Program-made: the position numbers and the translations under genes
The notes under the pieces: generated by a model
Databases searched by the model: none
Told to the model about the DNA's origin: nothing
What the model saw: only the letters and a program-made list of their open reading frames with translations
NCBI RefSeq assembly: GCF_019904175.1
Contig: NZ_CP061913.1
Location: forward strand, 2,170,001-2,234,000
DNA from: Dactylosporangium vinaceum
GTDB lineage: Bacteria > Actinomycetota > Actinomycetes > Mycobacteriales > Micromonosporaceae
Reading direction: 5' to 3'
Length of the DNA: 64,000 bases
Shown here: positions 42,536 to 50,591 of the stretch, piece by piece
How positions within the stretch are numbered: the first letter of the stretch is position 1
Layout: each line of letters opens with the position of its first letter

Positions 42536-44871
42536 GGCTGGGCTTCGGCGTCGTGCTGCGCCTCGCCTTCGCGGGCCTGCTCGGCGTGCTCACCGAGGCG
42601 GCCGGGATCGGCCTGGTGGGCACGGCGACGTGGATGATCGTGCGCGCGGCCGACCGGCCGCCGTTGGCCGCCCTCGCCGTCGCGATCGCCTCGGTGCGGC
42701 TGTTTGCACTGCTCAAGGGCGGCATCCGGTACTCCGAGCGGCTCGCCGGGCACGATGTCGTCCTCCGGGTGCTGGCATCGCTGCGCACCCGGGCGTTCGC
42801 CGCGCTCGTCGACCGGCGCGGCGTCGTCCCGGGCGCCGCGCCGGGTGACGGGCGTGGCGTTGCCCGTGGCGCGGCGCCTGGTGATGGGCGCGGTGTTGTG
42901 CGTGGCGGCGCGTCTGGTGATGGGCGCGGTGTTGTCCAGGGCGACGCGTCGGGTGATGGGCGTGGTGATGCTTCGGGTGATGTGCGTGGTGTGATTCGTG
43001 GCGATGCGCCGGGTGGCCGGCGTGGTGTGGTTCGTGGTGTGGCGCCGGGTGGCCGGCGTGGTGTGGTTCGTGGCGCGGCGCCCGGTGGCCGGCGGGGTGT
43101 TGTCAGTGGCGATGCGCTGGGTGGCCGGCGTGGCGTTGTGCACGGCGATGTCTTGAGTCGTGTGGTGTCCGATGTGGACGCCGTGCAGGACCTTCTGCTG
43201 CGCGCCGTCCTGCCCGCCGCCGTCGCCGCCCTCGTCGGGGCGCTGACGGTCGCCGGGTTCGCGCTCGTCTCCACGCCCGCCGCGCTGCTCCTGCTGGCCG
43301 GCCTGCTCGTCGCCGGCGTGCTGCTCCCGATGCTCGCCCGGGCCATGTCCGGCCAGAGCACCGAGCTCGCGACCGCGCGGGCATCGGTTGTCGAGTCTAC
43401 TGTGGACATCGCGCACGGCGCGGCCGAGCTGCTGGCCTTCGGAGCCATGCCCGCTGCACTGGCCGAGGCGTCCGCGCGGGGGCAGCGCCTGGCCCGGCTG
43501 GAGACGCGCGCCGCGACTGTCGGCGGCCTCATCGCCGCGGCGGCGGCGTTGGTGCCGTCCGGGAGCGCGCTGGCCATAGCCCTGCTCGTGTCCGGGCCGT
43601 CGGTGCCCGTCCTTGCGCTGATCGCCCTGACGGTCGGCGAGGTGGTGGTGCCACTCGCCGCCGCGTCCGCGCGGCAGACCGAGGTCCGGGCCGCGGTACG
43701 CCGGGTGCGCGAGTTCGTCGACGGCGTGCCCGAGCAGTCACCGTCCCGCCCGCATCCGAGCGACACGGACGTGACCGGCAGTGACGCCGCGGGCGGGTGG
43801 TGGGCGCGCGGGCGCGTCGACGGCGCGCCCGAGTCGTCGCCGTCCCGCCCGCATCCGAGCGACACGGACGTGACCCGCGGTGACGCCGCTGGCGGCCGGC
43901 GGGCGCGCGGGCGCGTCGACGGCGCGCCCGAGCCGTCGCCGTCCCGCCCGCATCCGAGCGACACGGACGTGACCGGCAGTGACGCCGCGGGCGGGTGGTG
44001 GGCGCGCGGGCGCGTCGACGGCGTGCCCGAGTCGTCGCCCCGGCCGCATCCGAGCGATACGGCGCCGGTCGGTGGTGACGCGGCGGATGGCCGGCGGGCG
44101 GGTGGCTTCGGGGACGGCGCGGTGGTTGTGGAGTCGTCGCGCCGGCGGTCGGGCGACGCCGGTCCGGTCGGCGGGGGCGTGTTCGGCGGGCAGCGGGTCT
44201 GGCCCGAGCCGGTCTCGCTGCGGCTGGAGGGCGTCTCGGTGCGCTACCCGCACGGTGCCCGCGACGTGCTCAGCGCGGTGGACCTCGAGCTGCCGGCCGG
44301 CCGGCGGGTGGCGGTCGTCGGGGCGAGCGGGTCCGGGAAGTCGACGCTGCTGGCCGTGCTGGCCGGGGGACTGGAGCCGACGGGCGGGCGCGTTGAGGGC
44401 CGCCCGGCCGGCGCCGAGCCGTGGCAGGTGGCCGGCGGTGTCTTCGCCGACGCGCACGTCTTCCACGCGACCGTGCGCGAGAACCTGCTGCTCGACCGGG
44501 ACGGCTTCACCGACGACGACCTGCGGGCGGCGCTCGGCGCGGCCGGGCTGGTGGAGTACGGCGAGCGCCTCGACGAGCTCGTCGGCGAGGACGGCGGCCA
44601 CCTGTCGGGCGGCCAGCGCCAGCGGCTCCTGCTGGCCCGCGCGCTCGTCGACCCGCCGCCGGTACTGCTGCTCGACGAGCCCACCGAGGGCCTCGACCAG
44701 GCGGCGGCCGCCGCCGTCCTCGCGACCGCGCTGCGGGCGGCCGGCGAGCGGACCGTTGTCGTCGTCACCCATCGCCGGGCCGACCTGGCCGGCTTCGACG
44801 AGATCGTGACCGTCGACGACGGACGAGTGACGATCGTCCCGGGTGCTTCGGGACTTCTGGCACTGACGTGA
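42532..44871 (+). CDS. cydC: CydC-type ABC exporter half with two tandem-repeat insertions
   Basis: Partner of CydD. At 779 residues it is about 220 longer than usual CydC (about 550-570). The family start (LAFAGLLGVLTEAAGIGLVGTAT-like, IRYSERLAGHDVVLRVLASLR) and the VSDVDAVQDLLLR helix are normal, but a Gly/Arg/Val repeat of nine units occupies residues 103-206 between them, in a cytoplasmic loop. Four 33-residue repeats occupy about 396-526 in the linker between membrane and ATPase domains. The ATPase is intact: GASGSGKST, LSGGQRQRLLLARAL, VLLLDEPTEGLD. All insertions keep frame. Whether the protein folds and works normally is an open question. Confidence 0.92.
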   Translation: MRLGFGVVLRLAFAGLLGVLTEAAGIGLVGTATWMIVRAADRPPLAALAVAIASVRLFALLKGGIRYSERLAGHDVVLRVLASLRTRAFAALVDRRGVVPGAAPGDGRGVARGAAPGDGRGVVRGGASGDGRGVVQGDASGDGRGDASGDVRGVIRGDAPGGRRGVVRGVAPGGRRGVVRGAAPGGRRGVVSGDALGGRRGVVHGDVLSRVVSDVDAVQDLLLRAVLPAAVAALVGALTVAGFALVSTPAALLLLAGLLVAGVLLPMLARAMSGQSTELATARASVVESTVDIAHGAAELLAFGAMPAALAEASARGQRLARLETRAATVGGLIAAAAALVPSGSALAIALLVSGPSVPVLALIALTVGEVVVPLAAASARQTEVRAAVRRVREFVDGVPEQSPSRPHPSDTDVTGSDAAGGWWARGRVDGAPESSPSRPHPSDTDVTRGDAAGGRRARGRVDGAPEPSPSRPHPSDTDVTGSDAAGGWWARGRVDGVPESSPRPHPSDTAPVGGDAADGRRAGGFGDGAVVVESSRRRSGDAGPVGGGVFGGQRVWPEPVSLRLEGVSVRYPHGARDVLSAVDLELPAGRRVAVVGASGSGKSTLLAVLAGGLEPTGGRVEGRPAGAEPWQVAGGVFADAHVFHATVRENLLLDRDGFTDDDLRAALGAAGLVEYGERLDELVGEDGGHLSGGQRQRLLLARALVDPPPVLLLDEPTEGLDQAAAAAVLATALRAAGERTVVVVTHRRADLAGFDEIVTVDDGRVTIVPGASGLLALT
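42838..43149 (+). repeat. 36-bp (12-residue) tandem repeats inside cydC
   Basis: Eight 12-residue units plus one shortened 8-residue unit, consensus A-[PS]-G-[DG]-[GR]-R-G-V-V-R-G-[ADV]. It interrupts the loop between the HDVVLRVLASLR and SRVVSDVDAVQD helices. The DNA repeats are degenerate, with later units (APGGRRGVVRG) more homogeneous than early ones. Confidence 0.92.
43717..44109 (+). repeat. 99-bp (33-residue) tandem repeats inside cydC
   Basis: Four units begin at 43717, 43816, 43915 and 44014. Core VDGAPESSPSRPHPSDTDVT followed by an AAGG-(WW/RR)-ARGR tail; the fourth is one residue shorter and more divergent. Units 1 and 3 are the closest pair (GGWWARGR), suggesting duplication of a two-unit block. 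Confidence 0.93.
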
Positions 44872-44893
44872 ACGCTGTGGGATTCTGGGAGAC

Positions 44894-45571
44894 GTGGGTG
44901 TGCCCAGACCCGTCCGCCCGATCGACGCCTACGTCGACGACCTGAACGCGGCCCTGCGCGGGCCGCGGCGCCCGCGCGCGGAGATGATCACCGAGGCCCG
45001 CCACAGCCTCGAGGACGCCGCGCTCGCCTTCGCCGACGACGGCCTCCCGGACCTCGCGGCCGAGCGCCGCGCGGTCGCCGAGTTCGGGACGCTCGACGAG
45101 GTCGCGCCGGCCTACCAGGAGGAGCTCGCGGTCCAGCAGGGCCGCCGCACCGTGACCTGGATCGCCCTGGCCCTGCCGCTGGTCAACGTCCTGGCCCCGC
45201 TGATGTGGTGGGACAGCCCGTGGAGCCGGACGGACAACGTGAAGCCGTACTACTGGCTGCTGGTCGACCACTTCATGTACACGTCGTTCATAGCCGCCGT
45301 GATCGCCGCCCTGGTGCTTGTCGGCTTCTCGCGCGGCAGCCTGCGCTACGCCCGCCTGGTCGGCGTGGGCGCGGTGACGTTCCTGCCACTGCACGCGCTC
45401 CTCGGCGCCGCGGTGCTCGGCCTGAGCCTCTACCAGTGGCCGGCCGCGGTGACCTGGCCGCCGCTGATCGCGGGGATGGCCTTCAACCTGGGCGCGTTCG
45501 TCTACGCGGGCCTGCTGTCGGTCCGGTGCGTGCAGGTCACGGGCGGCCTCAGGACCCGCTCGGTCGCGTAG
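44894..45571 (+). CDS. Permease-prefix (HAAS) domain membrane protein
   Basis: A 225-residue protein. The first about 85 residues are a HAAS/permease-prefix domain: IDAYVDDLNAALRGPRRPR, EARHSLEDAALAFADDG, AVAEFGTLDEVAPAYQEELA. Four hydrophobic helices follow (residues 90-210). Such proteins are usually encoded next to a PadR regulator, as here (45688-46023, convergent). GTG 44894 is used; GTG 44900 is also possible. The function of the family is poorly known; envelope stress or transporter modulation has been suggested. Confidence 0.82.
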   Translation: MGVPRPVRPIDAYVDDLNAALRGPRRPRAEMITEARHSLEDAALAFADDGLPDLAAERRAVAEFGTLDEVAPAYQEELAVQQGRRTVTWIALALPLVNVLAPLMWWDSPWSRTDNVKPYYWLLVDHFMYTSFIAAVIAALVLVGFSRGSLRYARLVGVGAVTFLPLHALLGAAVLGLSLYQWPAAVTWPPLIAGMAFNLGAFVYAGLLSVRCVQVTGGLRTRSVA

Positions 45572-45577
45572 CCTGCC

Positions 45578-45638
45578 GTCGCTTCGTCGCTTCGTCGCTT
45601 CGTCGCTTCGTCGCTTCGTCGCTTCGTCGCTTCGTCGC
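45578..45638. repeat. 8-bp microsatellite GTCGCTTC
   Basis: Seven perfect head-to-tail copies (45578-45633) plus a partial one, between the convergent HAAS and PadR genes. The rest of the 116-bp gap repeats TCGGCTCGCGG words. Confidence 0.95.
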
Positions 45639-45687
45639 GGGTGTCGGCTCGCGGGTTGTCGGCTCGCGGTCGCCGTGCTGCAGTCGG

Positions 45688-46023
45688 TCAGTTCGCGGGG
45701 GCCGGTGGGGGCATGAGGACCGCACCGATGGTGTCGGTGAACTCCTGCCAGGCCGAGCGCTCCTCGGACAGCACCTTCCGGCCGGCGCTGGTGAGGCGGT
45801 AGGTGCGCCGCTCGCGGCCGCCGACCGTTGACCAGGCGCTCTCCACGTAGCCGGCCCGTTCCAGGCGGCGCAGGGCGGGATAGACGGTGCCGGTGGGCAG
45901 CGACAGCGTGCCGCCGGAGCGCTCCTGGAGGGCTTCGATGATGGCGTACCCGTGGCGGGGTTCGCCGTCGAGCACCGCGAGCAGGAGTGCGTCGAGATGC
46001 CCGCGTAGCGCGTCCGCCTTCAT
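45688..46023 (-). CDS. PadR-family transcriptional regulator
   Basis: A 111-residue winged-helix repressor. HLDALLLAVLDGEPRHGYAII, LPTGTVYPALRRLERAGYVE and GGRERRTYRLTSAGRKVL are the diagnostic PadR blocks, followed by a short C-terminal dimerisation helix. ATG 46023 starts the family sequence; the frame is open far upstream through a low-complexity stretch. Probably controls itself and the convergent HAAS gene. Confidence 0.93.
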   Translation of the reverse strand: MKADALRGHLDALLLAVLDGEPRHGYAIIEALQERSGGTLSLPTGTVYPALRRLERAGYVESAWSTVGGRERRTYRLTSAGRKVLSEERSAWQEFTDTIGAVLMPPPAPAN

Positions 46024-46025
46024 GT

Positions 46026-46038
46026 GTAGCGAGTCTAC
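46026..46038. promoter_or_regulatory. Inverted repeat at the PadR gene start
   Basis: GTAG-CGAGT-CTAC, 3 bp upstream of the PadR ATG, where an autoregulatory PadR operator would be expected. Half-sites are short. Confidence 0.4.
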
Positions 46039-46039
46039 G

Positions 46040-46660
46040 GGTTCCAGGTCCGTACCGCTATGGCAGGGGGTTCGGGCCCGTGGCCTTGGCTTCCGGCGCG
46101 CGGACCCGGCTCGTCGTCGCTCGGGCGCGTCGCTCGGATGCGCGGCTCGGGCACGTGGCTTGGACGAAGGGCCCGGGCGCGTGGCTTGGACGGGGGGCTC
46201 GGGCGCGTGGCTCGGGCGCGTGGCTCGGGCGCGTGGCTTTGCGTCGCTCCCACGCGGGGCTTGCGGGCGGGGACGGTCGTGGCTCGGGCGCGTCGCTCGG
46301 GGGCGTGGGCGTTTGGCGCGTAGGCGCAGGTGTGGGTCCGGGCGGGGGCGAGGCGCCGGCACGAGGGCGCGGACGGTTGTCGCTCGGGCGCGTTGGTCGA
46401 CGGCGTGGGTAGTTGTCGCGCGGGCGCGGGCGGGGATGTGGGCGTGGGGGATTGGATGCTTGTCGCGCGGGGGCGGGGCGTGGGTGGTGCTGCGGGGCCG
46501 GGGCGTGGGCTTGGATGGTTGGTTGTCGAGTGCGTCGCTCGGGAGTTGGGTGGTTGTTGCGCGGGCGGGGCTGGGGCGGGGGAGCGGGGCTGGTCGTTGG
46601 GGGGCGGGTTTAGGGATTGTGGGCCTGGGCAGGACCGGAGCGTTCATACGATCTGGGGGG
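46040..46660. other. 620-bp G-rich low-complexity interval with 13-bp repeats
   Basis: No gene supported. Around 46130-46250 a 13-bp unit GGCTCGGGCGCGT repeats, with exact copies at 46196, 46209 and 46222 and decayed ones on both sides. From 46300 to 46620 the plus strand is strongly G-rich (runs such as GGGGGCGGGG). The promoter of the gene at 46667 presumably lies near 46600-46650, with GGGGGGAGC as its ribosome binding site. Confidence 0.7.
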
Positions 46661-46666
46661 AGCGGC

Positions 46667-47956
46667 ATGAGGGGGCGGACGGGGACCGCGCGGGGCGTGG
46701 ACCGGCAGTGGCCGACCGGGCTCGGGGTGGCGCTGGCGATCGCGTCCGGGCGGATGCTGGCGCAGCGTCGGGGAGTACAGCGGCCGGCTCTTTGGGGGTT
46801 TGGCAATGCCGGTGCCGTTGATGCGGGCGCGGTCGCGTCGTGGCTGACCGGGCAGCTGCCTCCGGGGGAGTATCAGGGGCTCGTCATCGGCTCGCCGCAC
46901 GGCGCGGCGCTTCATCTCGCGGGCGCGCTCGGGGTGCCTTGGCTGCCGGCCGCTTTTGAGCTGGCGACTCCGGACGTCGCGCGGCGCAGTGGGAGTGTGG
47001 GGAGTACCGCCGAGGACAACACCGCAGCGGCGGACGCGGGCGAGCGGGGCGCGGGTGCGGTCCTCGCCGCGAATCCGGACGTCGCGGTGCGTCAGGTGTA
47101 CGACCCGGTCTGGCGTGGCTGGTCGGCCTCCGCGGCGGCGTATGCGGTGGTGCGGTGGTTACGGCTGCCCGCCGCGTACCGCGACTGGATCGCCGACCAC
47201 CTGCGCCCGGGCGCGCCGATCATCGTCACGCGCGACGTTGGCCGGTGGCCGACGGTGGCCGGGCGGCCCGGGTACGCGTTCCAGCTCGGCAGCCGCGCCT
47301 CCGGGCTGACCCCCGACGACTACCTCGACCGCCGCGCGGTCGCGGTCCTGGGCGAGCCTGCGGTGGACAGCGACGGCGAGCAGAGCGTCGATCGCACCCT
47401 GGTCGAGGACCTCCGCCGCTTCGCGTCCGCGCACGGCCACCCGGTCCGCCAGATCCTGTACCGCCACCCGGACGTCCTGAGCGGCGCGGTGGCCGACCTG
47501 TACCGCACCTGGCTGCGCGCGGGCGCGCGCACCGGCAACCGCCTCGTGGTGGAGTGCGGCCGCCTCCTGGACCCGTGGCACGTGATCCGGGCGGGGCTGG
47601 TGCCGTACTGGTGCGAGTTCCCGCTCCGCTCGGCCGTCCGCGCCGCGTCGTGGTGGCTGGCCGGCAGCGAACCTTTCACGAGCGTCGACGTGTACCCCTC
47701 CCCGCCGGGCCTGACGTTGCCGACGACCGCCCCGGCCGCCGACTGGGACGCCGTCGCGGCGTTCGCGACCCGCCACGGGGCGGTGGACGCCCGCTGCGCC
47801 CGCGCGTATCCGACAGGCACCGTCCCGCCGCACCATACGACCCAGGCGCTGCGGGCGCAGCCGTCGGACCTGCCGTACCTGCCGTATCTGGACGCGGGGG
47901 CGGCGTTGACCGGGCTGGCCGACCGCGGTCAGACGGACGGCCTGCTCATCCTCTGA
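46667..47956 (+). CDS. Hypothetical protein
   Basis: A 429-residue protein I do not recognise. It has no signal peptide or strong membrane segment. Features: GYRGLVIGSPHGAALHLAGALGVPWLP-like text near residue 70 (visible as YQGLVIGSPHGAALHLAGAL), conserved-looking RDVGRWPTVAGRPGYAFQLG, ECGRLLDPWHVIRAGLVPYWCEFPL and a hydrophobic end YLPYLDAGAALTGL. Cys/His pairs are too few for a metal site. The ATG follows GGGGGGAGCGGC. Its 3' end overlaps the mycosin gene of module A by 11 bp (convergent). Composition is normal for the window, so it is probably a real gene. Confidence 0.7.
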   Translation: MRGRTGTARGVDRQWPTGLGVALAIASGRMLAQRRGVQRPALWGFGNAGAVDAGAVASWLTGQLPPGEYQGLVIGSPHGAALHLAGALGVPWLPAAFELATPDVARRSGSVGSTAEDNTAAADAGERGAGAVLAANPDVAVRQVYDPVWRGWSASAAAYAVVRWLRLPAAYRDWIADHLRPGAPIIVTRDVGRWPTVAGRPGYAFQLGSRASGLTPDDYLDRRAVAVLGEPAVDSDGEQSVDRTLVEDLRRFASAHGHPVRQILYRHPDVLSGAVADLYRTWLRAGARTGNRLVVECGRLLDPWHVIRAGLVPYWCEFPLRSAVRAASWWLAGSEPFTSVDVYPSPPGLTLPTTAPAADWDAVAAFATRHGAVDARCARAYPTGTVPPHHTTQALRAQPSDLPYLPYLDAGAALTGLADRGQTDGLLIL

Positions 47957-49028
47957 GCCGCCGACGCACCACGACGAGGGCCAGCACGCCGACGAGCACC
48001 GCTCCCGCGCCGGCCGCCCACTTGGCCGTGTCGCCGTCCGCCTTGGGCCGGGGCGGCTCGGCGGTTTCCGGCGGTGGCGGTGGGGTGGACGGGAGCTGTG
48101 CGGTGAGCGCGGCGACGGGGTTGACGATGCCGAAGCCGTACTCGTCGTCGCGGCCGGGCTTGCCCTTGTCGGTGGCGGTGGCCGTGATGCGGTGGACGAC
48201 CGCGGCGGCGGGCAGGTCCGGAAACCTGGCCCGGACGAGCGCCGCGACCCCGGCCACGATGGCCGTCGCATCACTCGTCCCGGTGCCCAGCCGATACTTG
48301 TCGCCGAGCCCCACGGACATGACCTTGACCGCGGGCGCGGCCACGAGAACCTCCGGCCCGGTCGCCGCGATGTCGGCATGCGCACCACTGCTGTCGGTCC
48401 CACCGACGGCCAGAACGCCGGGAAGCCTGGCGGGGAACGCGACCGAGGTCGACGCCGGTCGGTTGCCTGCCGCAGCCACAACCACCACATCGGACCGCAG
48501 AGCGCGTTCGATCGCCTTCTCGAGCCGATCGTCCTCACCGGTCTGCGCGGCGATACAGATGACCTGGGCGCCCTGGTCGATTGCCCACTCAACACCGGCC
48601 GCCATCGGCTCCGGCGACCCGAACCCGTCCTCGCGCGTGATGACCTTCAGCGGCAGGATCGTCGCCTTCGGCGCCACGCCCAGGACGCCGCCATCGTGCT
48701 GGACCCCCTGTCCGACGATCAAGGCGGCCATTGCCGTGCCGTGCCCGATCCGGTCGCTCCGGCCGTCGCCGTCGTTGCCCTCACCGAATCCCTTGCCGGG
48801 CCGCACGGCCCCGGCGAGCTCGGCGCGTGTGTCCTCGACCCCCGTGTCCGCCACCGCGACGATGACGCCGTCGCCCTGACTGAACTGCTGCGCCTCCGGA
48901 ATCCGGAGCGCGGCCAGGTGCCATTCGCTGTCCCGGATGCTGTCGGCGCCGGCCGGAGTCGGGTTCGCGACGAGCGCGAGCATGACCGCCGCCAGCACCG
49001 CACCGGCGCGCCGTCGCCGGCCGGTCAA
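47946..49028 (-). CDS. Mycosin-type (type VII secretion-associated) serine protease, module A
   Basis: A 360-residue subtilisin-fold protease with signal peptide (about 1-28), catalytic Asp61 (VAVADTGVE), His96 (RIGHGTAMA) and Ser252 (GTGTSDATAIVAG), oxyanion Asn in AAAGNRP, a Pro-rich linker and a C-terminal transmembrane helix followed by RRRLRG. This is the MycP layout; MycP is membrane-anchored and needed for ESX secretion. The GTS-A-T-A form replaces the common GTSxAAP. The start is TTG 49028 overlapping the upstream stop (TTGA), exactly as in module B. No ESX core genes accompany it. Confidence 0.9.
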   Translation of the reverse strand: MTGRRRRAGAVLAAVMLALVANPTPAGADSIRDSEWHLAALRIPEAQQFSQGDGVIVAVADTGVEDTRAELAGAVRPGKGFGEGNDGDGRSDRIGHGTAMAALIVGQGVQHDGGVLGVAPKATILPLKVITREDGFGSPEPMAAGVEWAIDQGAQVICIAAQTGEDDRLEKAIERALRSDVVVVAAAGNRPASTSVAFPARLPGVLAVGGTDSSGAHADIAATGPEVLVAAPAVKVMSVGLGDKYRLGTGTSDATAIVAGVAALVRARFPDLPAAAVVHRITATATDKGKPGRDDEYGFGIVNPVAALTAQLPSTPPPPPETAEPPRPKADGDTAKWAAGAGAVLVGVLALVVVRRRLRG

Positions 49029-50203
49029 CGATCGATTCCCAGCACGCCGGGGCCGGGGTCGTGCGGTCGTTCAGGGGGCGCCTCGATCACCGGGGGCACG
49101 CCTTCCCGCACCGGCCACCGTTCGTCCTGGTCGCCCTCGGTCCGGCCGGCGCGGCGTCGCTGGCGGTACGCCTCGTACGACGGGTCCCGGTAACCGTCGG
49201 AAGCTCCGCGTGCTCTGTGCGCGCGGGTCTGGTCGGGTGCGATGATCTGGCTTCCGGCAGCTCGGCGTCGAGCGGTGGGCGGGGTAGCTCCGGCCCGTTG
49301 GACGGCTCCGCCGATCGGTGCTGTCGTGGATGGCGGCGGCGCTACCGAAGTGCTCGGCGGTTTCGGCGCGCTGATGACCCCGCCCGGGCCGAGGACCGAC
49401 GGCGCCGTGGGTTGGCTCGACGTCGGGTGACTCAAGCTGGTTCCCGGGCCTCCGCCGATCAACCCGGAGAAATCCGGCTGCGGTGCCGGCGAAGTCCAGT
49501 CGCCGGGGCGGCCGGTCAGGACCGGGCCTGTGCCGCCGCCGATCGGGCCTGCGGTGGTCGGGCCGGCGTCGGTGAGGGCCGGACGCGGCGGGTCGAACAC
49601 CGGCGCCGGGAGCAGCGTCGATTGCGCGCTCCCGCTCGACGTGCGGCTTTCGAGCCGAGCGATCCCGCCGCTCGGCGCGCCGGGGTCGACGGTTTCGGTG
49701 CTGTCGGCCGGGGCCAGCATCGGCTCGGGCAGGGGCGTGTCGATCAGGGCGGTTGCCTTGACGATCGTGGCGTCGGTGGTGATGAGGGTCTGCCTGGCCT
49801 CGCGGTCGAGGTCGGGGCGGCCGACGGTGATGGGTAGGCCCGGGGCGGTCGGGTGTTTGTGGAACTCGGTCATCAGGGATTCGAGGAGGCGGCGGGCGTC
49901 GCGGAGGGCGGCGTAGGTCTGGTCCACGCCGGTCGTGATGCGGCTCGTGGCGGCGGCGGTTGTGGTCATGACGTCGAGCAGGCCATTGATGCGGGCTACG
50001 AACGCGGCGGCGGCCTCGCTGCGGTCCGGGGGCCAGGACTCGGTCAGGCGGTCGCGGTGGGTGCGGAGGTTGTCGCGCTGCTGTTCCAGGGCCGCGCGGA
50101 GGCGGTTCAGGGTGTTGACGTGGGTGAAGCCGGCGTCCGGATCCTCGGCGGCCAGGGATCTCCACAGGTCCGGGAGGCGGTAGGACAGGTAGGTCTCCGG
50201 CAT
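49025..50203 (-). CDS. Pro/Gly-rich ESX-module protein, module A
   Basis: A 392-residue protein homologous to the one at 61520. The N-terminal 170 residues are helical and conserved: YRLPDLWRSLAAEDPDAGFT, HVNTLNRLRAALEQQRDNLR, LTESWPPDRSEAAAAF. The middle (about 170-320) is a variable Pro/Gly/Thr-rich linker. The C-terminal 50 residues are again conserved, ending GVPPVIEAPPERPHDPGPG and VLGIDR. No signal peptide or membrane segment. ATG 50203 overlaps the preceding stop by one base. Size and N-terminal helices suggest a PPE/WXG-like ESX partner or substrate; this is inference. Confidence 0.78.
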   Translation of the reverse strand: MPETYLSYRLPDLWRSLAAEDPDAGFTHVNTLNRLRAALEQQRDNLRTHRDRLTESWPPDRSEAAAAFVARINGLLDVMTTTAAATSRITTGVDQTYAALRDARRLLESLMTEFHKHPTAPGLPITVGRPDLDREARQTLITTDATIVKATALIDTPLPEPMLAPADSTETVDPGAPSGGIARLESRTSSGSAQSTLLPAPVFDPPRPALTDAGPTTAGPIGGGTGPVLTGRPGDWTSPAPQPDFSGLIGGGPGTSLSHPTSSQPTAPSVLGPGGVISAPKPPSTSVAPPPSTTAPIGGAVQRAGATPPTARRRAAGSQIIAPDQTRAHRARGASDGYRDPSYEAYRQRRRAGRTEGDQDERWPVREGVPPVIEAPPERPHDPGPGVLGIDR

Positions 50204-50537
50204 CAGCGGCCGCCCTCGACGGTCAGGTCGGTGCGTGCCTGGGCGTCGGCCTCGGTGTACGCGTCGGCTATGGCGTGGGCGGCCTCCGCCATCGCGGCGC
50301 CCTCGTGGATGAGGGTGTCGAGGACGTCGAAGAGCTCGATCAGCCGGTCGCGGTAGGTGAGCGCGGCCCGGTGCACGTCCGGGCTGGCCGTTGCGGTGCC
50401 GAACAGGCCGGCCGCGGAGAAGAGGTGCAGGGTTTGGGTCTTCTCGCGGACAGGTGGACGTCCAGGTCGTGCTGGAGGTCGGTGGCGAAGGTGTGCAGGG
50501 CCGCCGGATCGGTGGTGAAGCCCTGGTGATCACCCAC
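50203..50537 (-). pseudogene. Frameshifted small ESX-like protein, module A
   Basis: Homologue of the intact 131-residue protein at 61125, sharing the start GTGGGTGATCA, a DPxxxxxFxxDLQxDLDxHLSA core and an exact TGATG junction with the next gene. After DLDVHLSA the frame is lost: the text reads CTGTCCGCGAGAAG where the paralogue has CTGTCCGCCGAGAAG, one base fewer. Restoring one base gives EKTQTLHLFSAAGLFG and continues to AHAIADAYTEAD (a YxxxD motif) and the stop at 50205-50203. So either a pseudogene from a 1-bp deletion near 50449, or a sequencing error. Unframed, it makes a 65-residue product ending near 50340. Confidence 0.78.
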
Positions 50538-50591
50538 TGCGGCCTCCCCGTCGCTGTGCGGATCGGAACACTCGCGACCGTACCGGAGGGG

